A stretch of 64,000 bases of DNA from Phytobacter palmae (GTDB lineage Bacteria; Pseudomonadota; Gammaproteobacteria; Enterobacterales; Enterobacteriaceae). This document shows, in pieces, positions 45,994 to 55,892 of the stretch (position 1 is the first letter of the stretch; each line of letters begins with the position of its first letter). The notes below the pieces were generated by a model. The model was not told the DNA's origin, ran no database searches, and saw only the letters and a program-made list of their open reading frames with translations. The DNA lies in the NCBI GenBank assembly GCA_900112785.1, contig FONB01000008.1:62001-126000 (forward strand), given 5' to 3'. Made by a program: the position numbers and the translations under genes.

Positions 45994-48900
45994 TTAGCCG
46001 ATGGTCATCAGGCTGGCATTCCCACCAGCGGCCGCGGTATTAATACTCAGCGAACGCTCCAGCCATAATCGCTCCAGCAAGATATTGCTCTCACCGCGGG
46101 CGAAGCCCTGTACCGAGATGATGGCCCCATCGCGCGTGGCGATATGTCCGCACAGTTCGCGTAGCTGATCGGAGTCACCGTGGTAGATAACCGCATCAAA
46201 CGGCTGTGAAAGCAGGCCATCGACCGCAGCCAGCGTAATCCTTGCGCTGACATTCTCGGGCAATGCGTTATGCAGGGTGCGGTGGAGTTCATCATCCGGC
46301 CACACTGCCCGGCAGCCGCTGGCGAGCGCTGCCGCAAGTTGCGTCAGACTATCCTCCGCGTTGTCGGCCATGCAGAGAACCGACTCGCGCGGCAGTAATG
46401 TCCAGGTATTGCGTTCACCGGTCGGGCCGGGTAAAACGCGCTGGATCCCGGTCTGGGCCAGTTCGCCAAACTGCTGGCAAAGCGCCTGCAATGCAGGTTT
46501 ATCCTGCGCCCATTGTGTCAGCGCATCCAGCGGCTGAATCAGCGTCGGTTTAAGCTGTGCGTCAAGCGGGAAGCGGGAGTCATGACGTGACAGTGTCTGC
46601 TTGATGGCCGTTTCCGGGCGGCTGGCGAGCAGACGATACAGGTATAGCGGCCCGCCGGCTTTTGGCCCGGTGCCGGAAAGCCCTTCGCCGCCAAATGGCT
46701 GCACGCCCACAACCGCACCGACCATATTGCGGTTCACGTACAGATTGCCGACGTGCGCACTGCCGGTAACCTGGGCAATGGTCTCATCAATACGGGTGTG
46801 AACGCCCAGAGTCAGGCCATATCCCGCGGCATTAATCTGGCCAATAAGTTTGTCGAGATCGTTGCGGCGATAGCGCACCACATGCAGCACCGGACCGAAG
46901 ACCTCTTTTTTCAGCTCGTCAACGCTCTCAAGCTCAATCAGCGTTGGCATTACAAAGGTACCGCTTCGCCATTCGCGGGCGTCCAGAGGATTTTCATGGG
47001 CCGTCTGGAACACCGGGCGGCCTTTCTCGCGCATCGCCTGAATATGTTTCTCGATATTCTCTTTGGCTTCGCGGTCAATCACCGGACCGATATCCGTTGT
47101 CAGGCGGCCTGGATTACCCATCCGGCATTCCGCCATCGCGCCGCGCAGCATGGTGAGTGTATGTTCCGCTATCTCTTCCTGCAGGCAGAGTACGCGCAGT
47201 GCCGAGCAGCGCTGTCCGGCGCTATCGAAGGCCGAGGCGAGCACATCGACCACCACCTGTTCAGTCAGCGCTGAAGAGTCGACAATCATCGCGTTCAGCC
47301 CGCCCGTTTCGGCGATAAGCGGCGTCGGGCGCCCTTGTGCATCCAGCCGCGTGGCAATATTGCGCTGCAACAGGCTTGCCACTTCGGTTGAGCCGGTGAA
47401 CATCACTCCGCGTACGCGGTTGTCTGCCGTCAGTTGCGCACCTACGGTTTCGCCACGGCCTGGCAGCAGTTGCAGCACGCCCGGCGGTACGCCCGCTTCC
47501 CGCAGAATGGCAACGCCCTGGGCGGCAATCAGCGGCGTCTGTTCTGCCGGTTTTGCCAGCACGGTGTTACCGGCTGCCAGCGCGGCAGCGATTTGCCCGG
47601 TGAAAATGGCCAGCGGAAAGTTCCACGGACTGATACAGACTACCGGGCCCAGCGGACGGTGAGTTTCGTTAGCAAAATCCTCCCGGACCTGGCCTGCGTA
47701 ATAGCGCAGAAAATCAACCGCTTCGCGAACTTCGGCAATCGCATTACTGAACGTTTTCCCCGCTTCGCGTACCAGAATGCCGAGCAGCGTTTGCATCTGA
47801 TCTTCCATCAGTACCGCCGCACGCTCAAGGATTGCCGCGCGCTCCTGAGGCGGGGTGGCAAACCAGATAGGCGCGTTATTCACCGCACTTTCCAGCGCTC
47901 GCGCCACTTCACTTCCCGTAGCTTCCCGGACATAGCCAACAATATCTTTCGGCTCCGCCGGGTTTACCACGGCCTCCATTTCACCCTCTGCTACCGGAGC
48001 TTCCAGCAGCGGTTTGGCCTGCCATTTCTGCGTCGTGCTGTTCAACAGAGAAGAGGAGAGGGAGGCCAGTCTATGTTCATTAGCCAGATCCAGGCCTGCT
48101 GAGTTGATGCGCCCCTGACCGTACAGCCAGCGCGGCAGCGGAATTTTCGGATGCGGCAGGCCAACATGGCCTTCTTGTATCGCCAGTTTCTCGACCGCCA
48201 GTACCGGGTCGGCCACCAGTTCGTCCAGCGGCAAAGACGTATCGGCAATGCGGTTAACAAAGGAGGTATTGGCCCCGTTCTCCAGCAGGCGGCGTACAAG
48301 ATAAGCCAGCAATGTCTCATGTGTCCCCACCGGGGCATAAATGCGACAAGGGCGGTTCAGCTTGCCGTCAGAGATTTTTCCTACCACCTGTTCGTAGAGC
48401 GGTTCGCCCATGCCGTGCAGACACTGAAATTCATACTGACCCGGATAGTAGTTCTGGCCCGCGAGTTGATAGATAGCGGCCAGGGTGTGGGCGTTATGGG
48501 TGGCGAATTGCGGGTAGATCAAATTCGGTACGGCGAGCAATTTTTTCGCGCAGGCCAGATATGAGACGTCGGTATAGACCTTGCGCGTATAGACCGGATA
48601 GCCCTCCAGTCCTTCCATTTGCGCGCGTTTGATCTCGCTATCCCAGTATGCGCCTTTCACCAGGCGAATCATCAGACGACGGCGGCTACGCGAAGCCAGA
48701 TCCGTCAGGTAATCAATGACAAAAGGACACCGTTTCTGGTAGGCCTGAATAACAAAACCAATGCCATTCCAGCCCGCCAGTTCTGGTTCGAAACAGAGTT
48801 TTTCCAGCAGATCGAGGGAGATCTCCAGCCGGTCGGCCTCTTCGGCGTCGATATTAATCCCGATATCATACTGACAGGCCAGCAGCGCCAGCGATTTCAG

Positions 48901-49956
48901 GCGCGGGTAAAGCTCATCCATCATTCTGTCGTACTGAGCGCGGTTGTAGCGCGGGTGCAGGGCAGAGAGCTTAATGGAGATCCCCGGCCCTTCGTAAATA
49001 CCGCGGCCATTGGAGGCTTTGCCAATAGCATGGATCGCCTGCTGGTAAGAGACCATATAGGCTTGCGCATCAGCGGCAGTCAGTGCGGCCTCGCCCAGCA
49101 TGTCGTAGGAGTAGCGGAACCCTTTTTCTTCCAGTTTGCGGGCGTTAGCCAGCGCTTCGGCAATGGTTTCCCCGGTGACGAACTGCTCGCCCATCAGACG
49201 CATTGCCATGTCCACGCCTTTGCGGATCAGCGGCTCGCCGCTCTTGCCGATAATGCGGTTGAGCGAGTGTGACAGGCTGGCTTCGTTATGAGTGGAGACC
49301 AGTTTTCCGGTAAAGAGCAGACCCCAGGTGGCGGCATTAACGAACAGCGAGGCGCTGCGGCCAATATGCGATTGCCAGTTGCCATTGCTGATTTTGTCGC
49401 GGATAAGCGCATCGCGGGTGGCCTTATCGGGAATGCGCAACAGCGCTTCCGCCAGACACATCAACGCCACCCCTTCCTGAGAGGAGAGGGAAAATTCCTG
49501 CAACAGGCTCTGTACCATACCCGCCCGGCCGGACGCGGTCTTTTGGTTACGCAACTTCGCCGCCAGTTGGGTGGCTAATTGCTGGGTGCTTTCTGCTATT
49601 GGCTGCGGAAGGCGGGCCTGCTCCAGTAGCATCGGCACCGCATCGGTTTCCGGACGGCGCCAGGCGGCAGTGATAGCGGCACGTGAGACCGACTGCGGCA
49701 AAATATTCTCGGCGAATTCGAGGAAGGGCTGGGCGCTCTCATCAGCGTTGCTATCCGCCTCGTCGCTTTCGGCGTACTGACCAGCATGGGTTGCAGGCAG
49801 CTCAGGAATCATTTCGTTATTTTCGAGTTTTTCCAGGTAGCTAAAAATGGCCTGCTTGATCAGCCAGTGTGGTGTGCGGTCAATCGATGCAGCAGCGGCT
49901 TTTAGTCGCTCACGCGTCGCATCATCAAGTTTAACGCCCATGGTGGTGGTACCCAT
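45994..49956 (-). CDS. putA: Trifunctional proline utilisation flavoprotein PutA
   Basis: PutA represses put transcription and oxidises proline to glutamate at the membrane. The 1320-residue chain has a ribbon-helix-helix DNA-binding domain (1-45, TMGVKLDDATRERLKAAA), a proline dehydrogenase barrel (about 260-610; YDMLGEAA, and ARRR-like ASRSRRRLMIRLVKGAYWD), and a P5C dehydrogenase (about 650-1120; GPVVCISPWNFPLAIF, AETGGLNAMIVDSSA, and catalytic Cys in SAGQRCSALRV). The C-terminal tail ends the protein. It is divergent from putP with PutA operators between. Confidence 0.97.
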   Translation of the reverse strand: MGTTTMGVKLDDATRERLKAAAASIDRTPHWLIKQAIFSYLEKLENNEMIPELPATHAGQYAESDEADSNADESAQPFLEFAENILPQSVSRAAITAAWRRPETDAVPMLLEQARLPQPIAESTQQLATQLAAKLRNQKTASGRAGMVQSLLQEFSLSSQEGVALMCLAEALLRIPDKATRDALIRDKISNGNWQSHIGRSASLFVNAATWGLLFTGKLVSTHNEASLSHSLNRIIGKSGEPLIRKGVDMAMRLMGEQFVTGETIAEALANARKLEEKGFRYSYDMLGEAALTAADAQAYMVSYQQAIHAIGKASNGRGIYEGPGISIKLSALHPRYNRAQYDRMMDELYPRLKSLALLACQYDIGINIDAEEADRLEISLDLLEKLCFEPELAGWNGIGFVIQAYQKRCPFVIDYLTDLASRSRRRLMIRLVKGAYWDSEIKRAQMEGLEGYPVYTRKVYTDVSYLACAKKLLAVPNLIYPQFATHNAHTLAAIYQLAGQNYYPGQYEFQCLHGMGEPLYEQVVGKISDGKLNRPCRIYAPVGTHETLLAYLVRRLLENGANTSFVNRIADTSLPLDELVADPVLAVEKLAIQEGHVGLPHPKIPLPRWLYGQGRINSAGLDLANEHRLASLSSSLLNSTTQKWQAKPLLEAPVAEGEMEAVVNPAEPKDIVGYVREATGSEVARALESAVNNAPIWFATPPQERAAILERAAVLMEDQMQTLLGILVREAGKTFSNAIAEVREAVDFLRYYAGQVREDFANETHRPLGPVVCISPWNFPLAIFTGQIAAALAAGNTVLAKPAEQTPLIAAQGVAILREAGVPPGVLQLLPGRGETVGAQLTADNRVRGVMFTGSTEVASLLQRNIATRLDAQGRPTPLIAETGGLNAMIVDSSALTEQVVVDVLASAFDSAGQRCSALRVLCLQEEIAEHTLTMLRGAMAECRMGNPGRLTTDIGPVIDREAKENIEKHIQAMREKGRPVFQTAHENPLDAREWRSGTFVMPTLIELESVDELKKEVFGPVLHVVRYRRNDLDKLIGQINAAGYGLTLGVHTRIDETIAQVTGSAHVGNLYVNRNMVGAVVGVQPFGGEGLSGTGPKAGGPLYLYRLLASRPETAIKQTLSRHDSRFPLDAQLKPTLIQPLDALTQWAQDKPALQALCQQFGELAQTGIQRVLPGPTGERNTWTLLPRESVLCMADNAEDSLTQLAAALASGCRAVWPDDELHRTLHNALPENVSARITLAAVDGLLSQPFDAVIYHGDSDQLRELCGHIATRDGAIISVQGFARGESNILLERLWLERSLSINTAAAGGNASLMTIG

Positions 49957-50345
49957 GTTTTTCTCCTGCAATTTTTGTTGTGAGCAGACTATCCGTCATG
50001 TTGCAACTTTGTGCAACCTTGTTAAATGTGACAGGGTTAACAAGGTGAATATTGAACGATAAGTTAATTGTATGTAACTGGAATTCATATGCTGAATTAC
50101 TGTTAAAGGCGGGTTAGTTTGCGGTAGTTAACACTTTTTTAAGGTGCAACCTTTAAAAGTGTGACATGGTGCAACCTGGCGGAAAATAGTAAAGGTTTCG
50201 GGATGAAATTAATGTAAATGCTGTGTTAAATCATTTGTGAATAACCGGGGCTTCCGGCAGGATACGGTCGCTTCATAACAACAATCACTTCGCTACCCCG
50301 TTCCGGTGGTGAATATAACGGGTAAAATCCTGGAGACTTTTATTG
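49957..50345. promoter_or_regulatory. putA-putP control region with PutA operators
   Basis: The divergent gap contains four copies of the PutA operator core GTTGCA or its complement TGCAAC: 50000-50005 (with GTTGCAAC), 50012-50017, 50145-50150 and 50170-50175. These fit the known put operators in Salmonella and E. coli, where PutA without proline represses both genes. AT-rich segments around 50030-50140 and 50180-50250 likely hold the promoters. Confidence 0.82.
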
Positions 50346-51854
50346 ATGGCAATTAGCACACCGCTGCTGGTGACTTTTCTCATTTATATCTTTGGCATGA
50401 TTCTCATCGGGTTCTTTGCCTGGCGTTCTACGAAAAACTTTGATGACTATATTTTAGGTGGTCGTAGTCTGGGGCCGTTAGTGACTGCGTTGTCGGCAGG
50501 GGCATCAGACATGAGTGGCTGGCTGCTGATGGGGCTGCCCGGCGCCATTTTCATCTCCGGCATTTCTGAAAGCTGGATTGCCATTGGCCTGACGCTCGGC
50601 GCATGGGTCAACTGGAAGCTGGTGGCAGGCCGTCTGCGCGTGCATACCGAGGCCAATAATAATGCCCTGACGCTTCCGGACTACTTTACCGGGCGCTTTG
50701 AAGACCAAAGCCGCCTGCTGCGTATTATCTCAGCGGTGGTCATTCTGGTGTTTTTCACGATTTACTGTGCTTCGGGCATCGTGGCCGGTGCGCGTCTGTT
50801 TGAAAGTACCTTTGGGCTGACCTACGAGCACGCCTTGTGGGCAGGGGCTGCGGCAACCATCATCTATACCTTTATTGGCGGTTTCCTGGCAGTAAGCTGG
50901 ACCGATACCGTACAGGCGAGCCTGATGATTTTCGCCCTGATCCTCACCCCGGTGATTGTGATCCTCTCCGTTGGCGGCCTTGCGGACTCGCTGGAGGTTA
51001 TCAAACAGAAAAGCATCGAGAATGTCGACATGCTGAAGGGGCTGAATTTTGTCGCCATTATTTCTCTGATGGGCTGGGGGCTGGGATACTTTGGTCAGCC
51101 GCATATCCTGGCGCGCTTTATGGCGGCGGATTCCCACCACAGCATCGTACATGCCCGCCGTATCAGCATGACCTGGATGATCCTGTGTCTTGCCGGGGCC
51201 GTTGCCGTGGGCTTCTTTGGGATTGCTTATTTTAATAACCACCCTGAGCAGGCTGGCGCGGTCAATCAGAACGCCGAGCGCGTGTTTATTGAACTGGCTC
51301 AGATCCTGTTTAATCCGTGGATTGCCGGGGTGCTGCTGTCGGCGATTCTGGCGGCAGTCATGTCTACCCTGAGCTGCCAGCTGCTGGTGTGCTCCAGCGC
51401 GCTGACGGAAGACTTCTACAAAGCATTCTTGCGTAAAAAAGCCGGGCAGACCGAGCTGGTCTGGGTTGGTCGCGTGATGGTGCTGCTGGTGGCGCTGGTG
51501 TCGATTGCGCTGGCGGCGAACCCGGAAAACCGCGTGCTGGGCCTGGTCAGCTATGCATGGGCGGGTTTTGGCGCAGCGTTTGGCCCGGTGGTGCTGTTCT
51601 CGGTCATGTGGTCGAAAATGACCCGTAATGGCGCGCTGGCCGGGATGGTTATCGGTGCGGTGACCGTTATCGTCTGGAAACAGTTTGCCTGGCTGGGGCT
51701 CTATGAAATTATCCCAGGCTTCGTGTTCGGTAGCCTTGGGATTGTAGTGTTTAGCCTGCTGGGTAAAGCCCCGTCCCGCGCAATGCAGGAACGCTTCGCC
51801 GAAGCAGACGCGCATTATCACTCGGCGCCGCCGACGCGCTTGCAGGCTGACTAA
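50346..51854 (+). CDS. putP: Sodium/proline symporter PutP
   Basis: A 502-residue sodium:solute symporter with 13 helices. The family's DYILGGRSLGPLVTALSAGASDMSGWLLMGLPGA and GWGLGYFGQPHILARFMAA are present and nearly identical to E. coli. The ATG at 50346 matches MAISTP; a TTG at 50343 is just before it. It imports proline for PutA. A strong terminator follows. Confidence 0.97.
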   Translation: MAISTPLLVTFLIYIFGMILIGFFAWRSTKNFDDYILGGRSLGPLVTALSAGASDMSGWLLMGLPGAIFISGISESWIAIGLTLGAWVNWKLVAGRLRVHTEANNNALTLPDYFTGRFEDQSRLLRIISAVVILVFFTIYCASGIVAGARLFESTFGLTYEHALWAGAAATIIYTFIGGFLAVSWTDTVQASLMIFALILTPVIVILSVGGLADSLEVIKQKSIENVDMLKGLNFVAIISLMGWGLGYFGQPHILARFMAADSHHSIVHARRISMTWMILCLAGAVAVGFFGIAYFNNHPEQAGAVNQNAERVFIELAQILFNPWIAGVLLSAILAAVMSTLSCQLLVCSSALTEDFYKAFLRKKAGQTELVWVGRVMVLLVALVSIALAANPENRVLGLVSYAWAGFGAAFGPVVLFSVMWSKMTRNGALAGMVIGAVTVIVWKQFAWLGLYEIIPGFVFGSLGIVVFSLLGKAPSRAMQERFAEADAHYHSAPPTRLQAD

Positions 51855-51864
51855 TCTTTCTTGC

Positions 51865-51888
51865 AAAACCCGCTTCGGCGGGTTTTTT
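51865..51888 (+). terminator. Terminator of putP
   Basis: Stem AACCCGC / GCGGGTT with loop TTCG and TTTTTT behind it. Confidence 0.93.
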
Positions 51889-51948
51889 CTTGATAAAACA
51901 GGGCATTTACGTTCTTATCACAATGCTTATAACAATGAGGATAGCGAG

Positions 51949-52377
51949 ATGAAGATGAAGACAGGGGTCACTGCACTGGTATTTGCGGGTTTACTGGCAG
52001 GCTGCGTCGCACAGCCTGCAAAACAGGCGGTTCCTGCACAGAGTTGCAAAGCCGACAATCAGATGGAACAGACCACGCTCTATTTCGGTTTAAGTCGTCC
52101 GGCAGGGAAAGACATTACCGCCCAGGAGTGGCAGCAGTTTGTCGACACGGACGTGACGCCGCGTTTTCGTGATGGCCTGACGGTGTTTGATGCGCGCGGA
52201 CAGTGGCTGGGTAACGACGGCAAAGTGGCGAAGGAAGCGAGCAAAGCGTTAATGCTGATCCACGGTAAAGATGCCGGCAGCGAAAGCAATATCGAAACGC
52301 TGCGCACACGCTACAAGACCCGTTTCGGACAGGAGTCCGTCATGCGTGTTGATCAGCCGGTTTGCGTACAGTTCTGA
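51949..52377 (+). CDS. DUF3574 lipoprotein
   Basis: A 142-residue protein with a lipobox LLAGC (Cys19), so it is lipid-anchored, probably in the outer membrane because Val follows the Cys. The rest matches DUF3574: TTLYFGLSRPAGKDITAQEWQQFVDTDVTPRF and GLTVFDARGQWLG. Its function is not known. AGGATAGCGAG precedes the start. It converges on the NupC-type gene. Confidence 0.82.
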   Translation: MKMKTGVTALVFAGLLAGCVAQPAKQAVPAQSCKADNQMEQTTLYFGLSRPAGKDITAQEWQQFVDTDVTPRFRDGLTVFDARGQWLGNDGKVAKEASKALMLIHGKDAGSESNIETLRTRYKTRFGQESVMRVDQPVCVQF

Positions 52378-52382
52378 TAAAA

Positions 52383-52405
52383 ACGGCGGGTGTGAAGCCC
52401 GCCGT
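52383..52405. terminator. Terminator between the DUF3574 gene and the NupC-type gene
   Basis: Stem ACGGCGGG / CCCGCCGT around a seven-base loop, between convergent genes. Confidence 0.85.
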
Positions 52406-52410
52406 CGGGA

Positions 52411-53595
52411 TTACAGCACGACGCCTGCGAAGGCGGCGGAAAGCAGACTCACCAGCGTTGCACCATAGACCAGACGCAAACCGAAGCGAGATACGACATT
52501 TCCCTGCTGCTCGTTAAGCCCTTTAATGGCGCCCGCCACGATACCGATAGAGGCGAAGTTGGCGAACGACACCAGGAAGACGGAGAGGATCCCAAGCCCA
52601 CGCGGCGTCATTTCAGCGGCAACTTTCTGCAGCTCGATCATTGCCACAAATTCGTTAGCCACCAGTTTGGTCGCCATAATGCTACCCGCATGCAGAGCAT
52701 CGGAAAGCGGAATACCGACCAGCCATGCCAGCGGGTAGAATACATAGCCAAGAATTTGCTGGAAACTGATGCCAAACAGGGCAGAGAACAGAGCATTGAC
52801 CGCGCTAATCAGGGCAATAAAACCAATCAGCATCGCCAGAATAATCATCGCAACTTTGAAACCGGCCAGAATATACTCTCCGAGCATCTCAAAGAAACTT
52901 TGTGACTCGTGAAGTTTTTCCAGTTTAATTTCCGGTTCGGCTTCCGGTCGCGTCGGGTTGATGACCGACAGAATAATAAAGGTGCTGAACATATTAAGGA
53001 TTAACGCCGCCACCACATATTTGGCATCCAGCATCGTCATATAGGCGCCGACGATCGACAGTGATACCGTCGACATAGCTGTTGCAGCCATGGTGAACAG
53101 GCGACGTGAGGAGAGGTCGGCCAGAATCCCTTTATACGCAATGAAGTTTTCCGACTGACCAAGGATCAGCGAGCTGACCGCGTTAAATGACTCCAGCTTG
53201 CCCATACCGTTGAGTTTTGACAGCAGCGTACCGATAAGGCGAATAAAAACCGGCAGAATACGCCAGTGCTGCAAAATACCGATCAGTGCGGAAATAAAGA
53301 TGATAGGGCACAGGACGCCGAGGAAAATAAACGCCAGCCCTTTTTCACTCATTCCGCCAAAGACAAATCCGGAACCTTCACCCGCGAATTTAAGCAGTGT
53401 TTCGAAAAAGCCTGAGACATATTTAATGAGCGTCAGTCCGCTTTGTGCATGCAAAAAAAACCATGCCAGCGCCAGTTCAATAATCACCAGTTGTAGAATA
53501 AAACGCACGCGAACTTTGCGGCGGTCAAAGCTGGTGAGCCATGCCAGTGCCAGAATAACGGCCAGCGCCAGCAGAAAATGTAGGAAGTTGATCAT
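52411..53595 (-). CDS. NupC-type nucleoside transporter
   Basis: A 394-residue concentrative nucleoside transporter. It shows the CNT-family blocks [71 protein letters not shown] and [31 protein letters not shown]. It is close to E. coli NupC but also to its paralogues (NupX, PsuT), so I give no symbol. The start [11 protein letters not shown] at 53595 fits NupC better than an ATG 11 codons upstream. It likely imports nucleosides with protons. Confidence 0.9.
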   Translation of the reverse strand: MINFLHFLLALAVILALAWLTSFDRRKVRVRFILQLVIIELALAWFFLHAQSGLTLIKYVSGFFETLLKFAGEGSGFVFGGMSEKGLAFIFLGVLCPIIFISALIGILQHWRILPVFIRLIGTLLSKLNGMGKLESFNAVSSLILGQSENFIAYKGILADLSSRRLFTMAATAMSTVSLSIVGAYMTMLDAKYVVAALILNMFSTFIILSVINPTRPEAEPEIKLEKLHESQSFFEMLGEYILAGFKVAMIILAMLIGFIALISAVNALFSALFGISFQQILGYVFYPLAWLVGIPLSDALHAGSIMATKLVANEFVAMIELQKVAAEMTPRGLGILSVFLVSFANFASIGIVAGAIKGLNEQQGNVVSRFGLRLVYGATLVSLLSAAFAGVVL

Positions 53596-53798
53596 GTCGG
53601 AAATTGTGCAGGTAAATGGGGCGCTCATTTAGCCACAGCCCGTATACTCAGTAAACAAAAAGTTAATGATTTGTAAGCTATCTTTTTGCCATATACCTTC
53701 GGATTCTGCATAACTGCCGTTTCAGGCATCCTTCGCCGCCCCGCCAGTTACATCCTTTCATTATTCATATCATTTTTCGCTTGAGTTTCCTTTTGCCG

Positions 53799-53817
53799 TA
53801 ATGATAATCACTATCAA
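53799..53817. promoter_or_regulatory. Fur box of efeUOB
   Basis: TAATGATAATCACTATCAA matches the Fur consensus GATAATGATAATCATTATC well and lies about 55 bases before the efeU start. Iron repression of efeUOB is known in E. coli. Confidence 0.88.
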
Positions 53818-53872
53818 AGAAATTTACTTTTCTTTTCAGCAATTGACCATTGATGACAGCAGAGGCGTCCGC

Positions 53873-54706
53873 ATGTTTGTTCCATTTCTCATTATGTTAC
53901 GTGAAGGTCTCGAAGCGGCACTGATCGTAAGTTTGATTGCCAGTTATCTCAAGCGCACCCAGCGCGGACGCTGGATTGGCGTAATGTGGATAGGCGTATT
54001 CCTTGCCGCGGCGCTATGTCTGGCGCTTGGCATCATCATTAACGAAACCACTGGTGAGTTCCCCCAGAAAGAGCAGGAACTGTTTGAAGGTATTGTCGCG
54101 GTGATTGCCGTGGTGATCCTGACGTGGATGGTCTTCTGGATGCGCAAAGTCTCCCGCAACGTCAAAGTGCAACTGGAGCAGGCGGTGGATAACGCTCTCG
54201 CAAGCCGTAATAACCATGGCTGGGCACTGATTATGATGGTCTTCTTCGCTGTGGCGCGCGAAGGGCTGGAATCGGTCTTCTTTCTGCTGGCGGCATTTCA
54301 GCAAGATGTGGGGATCTGGCCGCCGGTGGGCGCAATTCTCGGGCTGGTAACGGCAGTGGTGCTGGGCTTTCTGCTCTACTGGGGCGGCATTCGTCTGAAT
54401 CTTGGCGCGTTCTTCAAATGGACCAGCCTGTTTATTTTGCTGGTTGCTGCGGGTCTGGCGGCAGGGGCCATTCGTGCCTTTCATGAGGCCGGACTGTGGA
54501 ACCACTTCCAGGATGTGGCGTTCGATCTGAGCAACGTGCTGACCACGCACTCCCTGACGGGCACGCTGCTCGAAGGTATTTTTGGATATCAGGAAACACC
54601 GAGCGTTAGCGAAGTTGGCGTCTGGATCCTCTACTTAATTCCTGCGCTGGTGCTGTACGTGATGCCAACGCGTTCAGGTTCGCAGCCTTCCAGAGCTGCA
54701 CAGTAA
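53873..54706 (+). CDS. efeU: Ferrous iron permease EfeU
   Basis: A 277-residue FTR1-type permease with seven helices. Both iron-binding REGLE motifs are intact: MLREGLEAALIV near the N terminus and AVAREGLESVFF near 130. The gene is not frameshifted here, unlike efeU in E. coli K-12. The frame is open to 53801, across the Fur box; MFVPFLIMLREG at 53873 fits the family. It takes Fe(II) prepared by EfeB and EfeO under acidic, oxic conditions. efeO follows after 53 bases. Confidence 0.95.
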   Translation: MFVPFLIMLREGLEAALIVSLIASYLKRTQRGRWIGVMWIGVFLAAALCLALGIIINETTGEFPQKEQELFEGIVAVIAVVILTWMVFWMRKVSRNVKVQLEQAVDNALASRNNHGWALIMMVFFAVAREGLESVFFLLAAFQQDVGIWPPVGAILGLVTAVVLGFLLYWGGIRLNLGAFFKWTSLFILLVAAGLAAGAIRAFHEAGLWNHFQDVAFDLSNVLTTHSLTGTLLEGIFGYQETPSVSEVGVWILYLIPALVLYVMPTRSGSQPSRAAQ

Positions 54707-54759
54707 TAGCGGTATCGGGTGAGTTTTAGTTACAACATACTTTAAGAAGGGAAGGGGTC

Positions 54760-55887
54760 ATGGCAATTCATTTTCGTCGTAGTGCGTTACAGGCAGGGAT
54801 CGCAACGCTGCTTTCTTGCGCGTTTTCTGCCCATGCAGCGGATGTTCCTCAGGTAAAGGTGACCGTCACGGATAAGCAGTGTGAGCCGATGAATCTGACG
54901 GTAAATGCGGGGAAAACGCAGTTTCTCATCGTCAACCAGAGTCAGAAGGCGCTGGAGTGGGAAATCCTTAAAGGAGTGTTGGTGGTTGAAGAGCGCGAAA
55001 ACATTGCGCCGGGCTTTAGCCAGAAGCTGACCGCTAACCTGCAACCGGGTGAATATGACATGACCTGCGGCCTGCTTACCAACCCGAAAGGCAAACTGAT
55101 AGTGAAAGGCCAGGCGACGGCGGATGCAGCAAAAAGCGATGCGCTGCTGAGTCTTGGCACCGCTATTACTGAATACAAAGCCTACGTGACGGCCGAGACC
55201 GCCGAACTGGTGAAAGGGACCAAAGCCTTTACCGATGCAGTGAAAGCGGGCGATATCGAAAAAGCGAAAGCCCTCTATGCGCCGACGCGTCAGCATTATG
55301 AGCGTATCGAACCGATTGCTGAGCTGTTCTCTGATCTGGACGGCAGTATTGATGCCCGTGAAGACGATTACGAGAAGAAGGCGGACGATCCGAAATTCAC
55401 CGGTTTCCACCGTCTGGAAAAAGCCCTGTTTGGCGACAACTCGGTGAAAGGTATGGATACCTATGCTGATCAGCTCTATACCGATGTGCAGGATCTGCAA
55501 AAACGTATTAGCGAACTGGCTTTCCCGCCGTCAAAAGTGGTTGGTGGTGCGGCAGGTCTGATTGAAGAAGTCGCGGCGACCAAAATCAGCGGCGAAGAAG
55601 ACCGTTACAGCCATACCGATCTATGGGATTTCCAGGCTAACGTCGATGGCGCACAGAAAATTGTGAACCTGTTGCGTCCGCAGTTGCAGAAAAACAACGC
55701 CGAACTGCTCGGCAAAGTGGATGCAAACTTTAAGAAAGTCGACGCTATCCTGGCGAAATACCGTACCAAAGACGGCTATGAGACCTATGACAAGCTGACG
55801 GATGCTGACCGTAACGCGCTAAAAGGGCCGATTACGACACTGGCGGAAGATCTCGCTCAATTGCGCGGTGTGCTCGGTCTGGACTAA
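54760..55887 (+). CDS. efeO: Iron uptake periplasmic protein EfeO
   Basis: A 375-residue periplasmic protein with a signal peptide (to AHA|ADVP). The N-terminal cupredoxin-like domain (about 27-120) is followed by an M75 imelysin-like domain with the HXXE motif in [13 protein letters not shown]. It supplies iron to EfeU. The AGAAGGGAAGGGG stretch is a strong site. efeB follows after five bases. Confidence 0.95.
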   Translation: MAIHFRRSALQAGIATLLSCAFSAHAADVPQVKVTVTDKQCEPMNLTVNAGKTQFLIVNQSQKALEWEILKGVLVVEERENIAPGFSQKLTANLQPGEYDMTCGLLTNPKGKLIVKGQATADAAKSDALLSLGTAITEYKAYVTAETAELVKGTKAFTDAVKAGDIEKAKALYAPTRQHYERIEPIAELFSDLDGSIDAREDDYEKKADDPKFTGFHRLEKALFGDNSVKGMDTYADQLYTDVQDLQKRISELAFPPSKVVGGAAGLIEEVAATKISGEEDRYSHTDLWDFQANVDGAQKIVNLLRPQLQKNNAELLGKVDANFKKVDAILAKYRTKDGYETYDKLTDADRNALKGPITTLAEDLAQLRGVLGLD

Positions 55888-55892
55888 CTATC

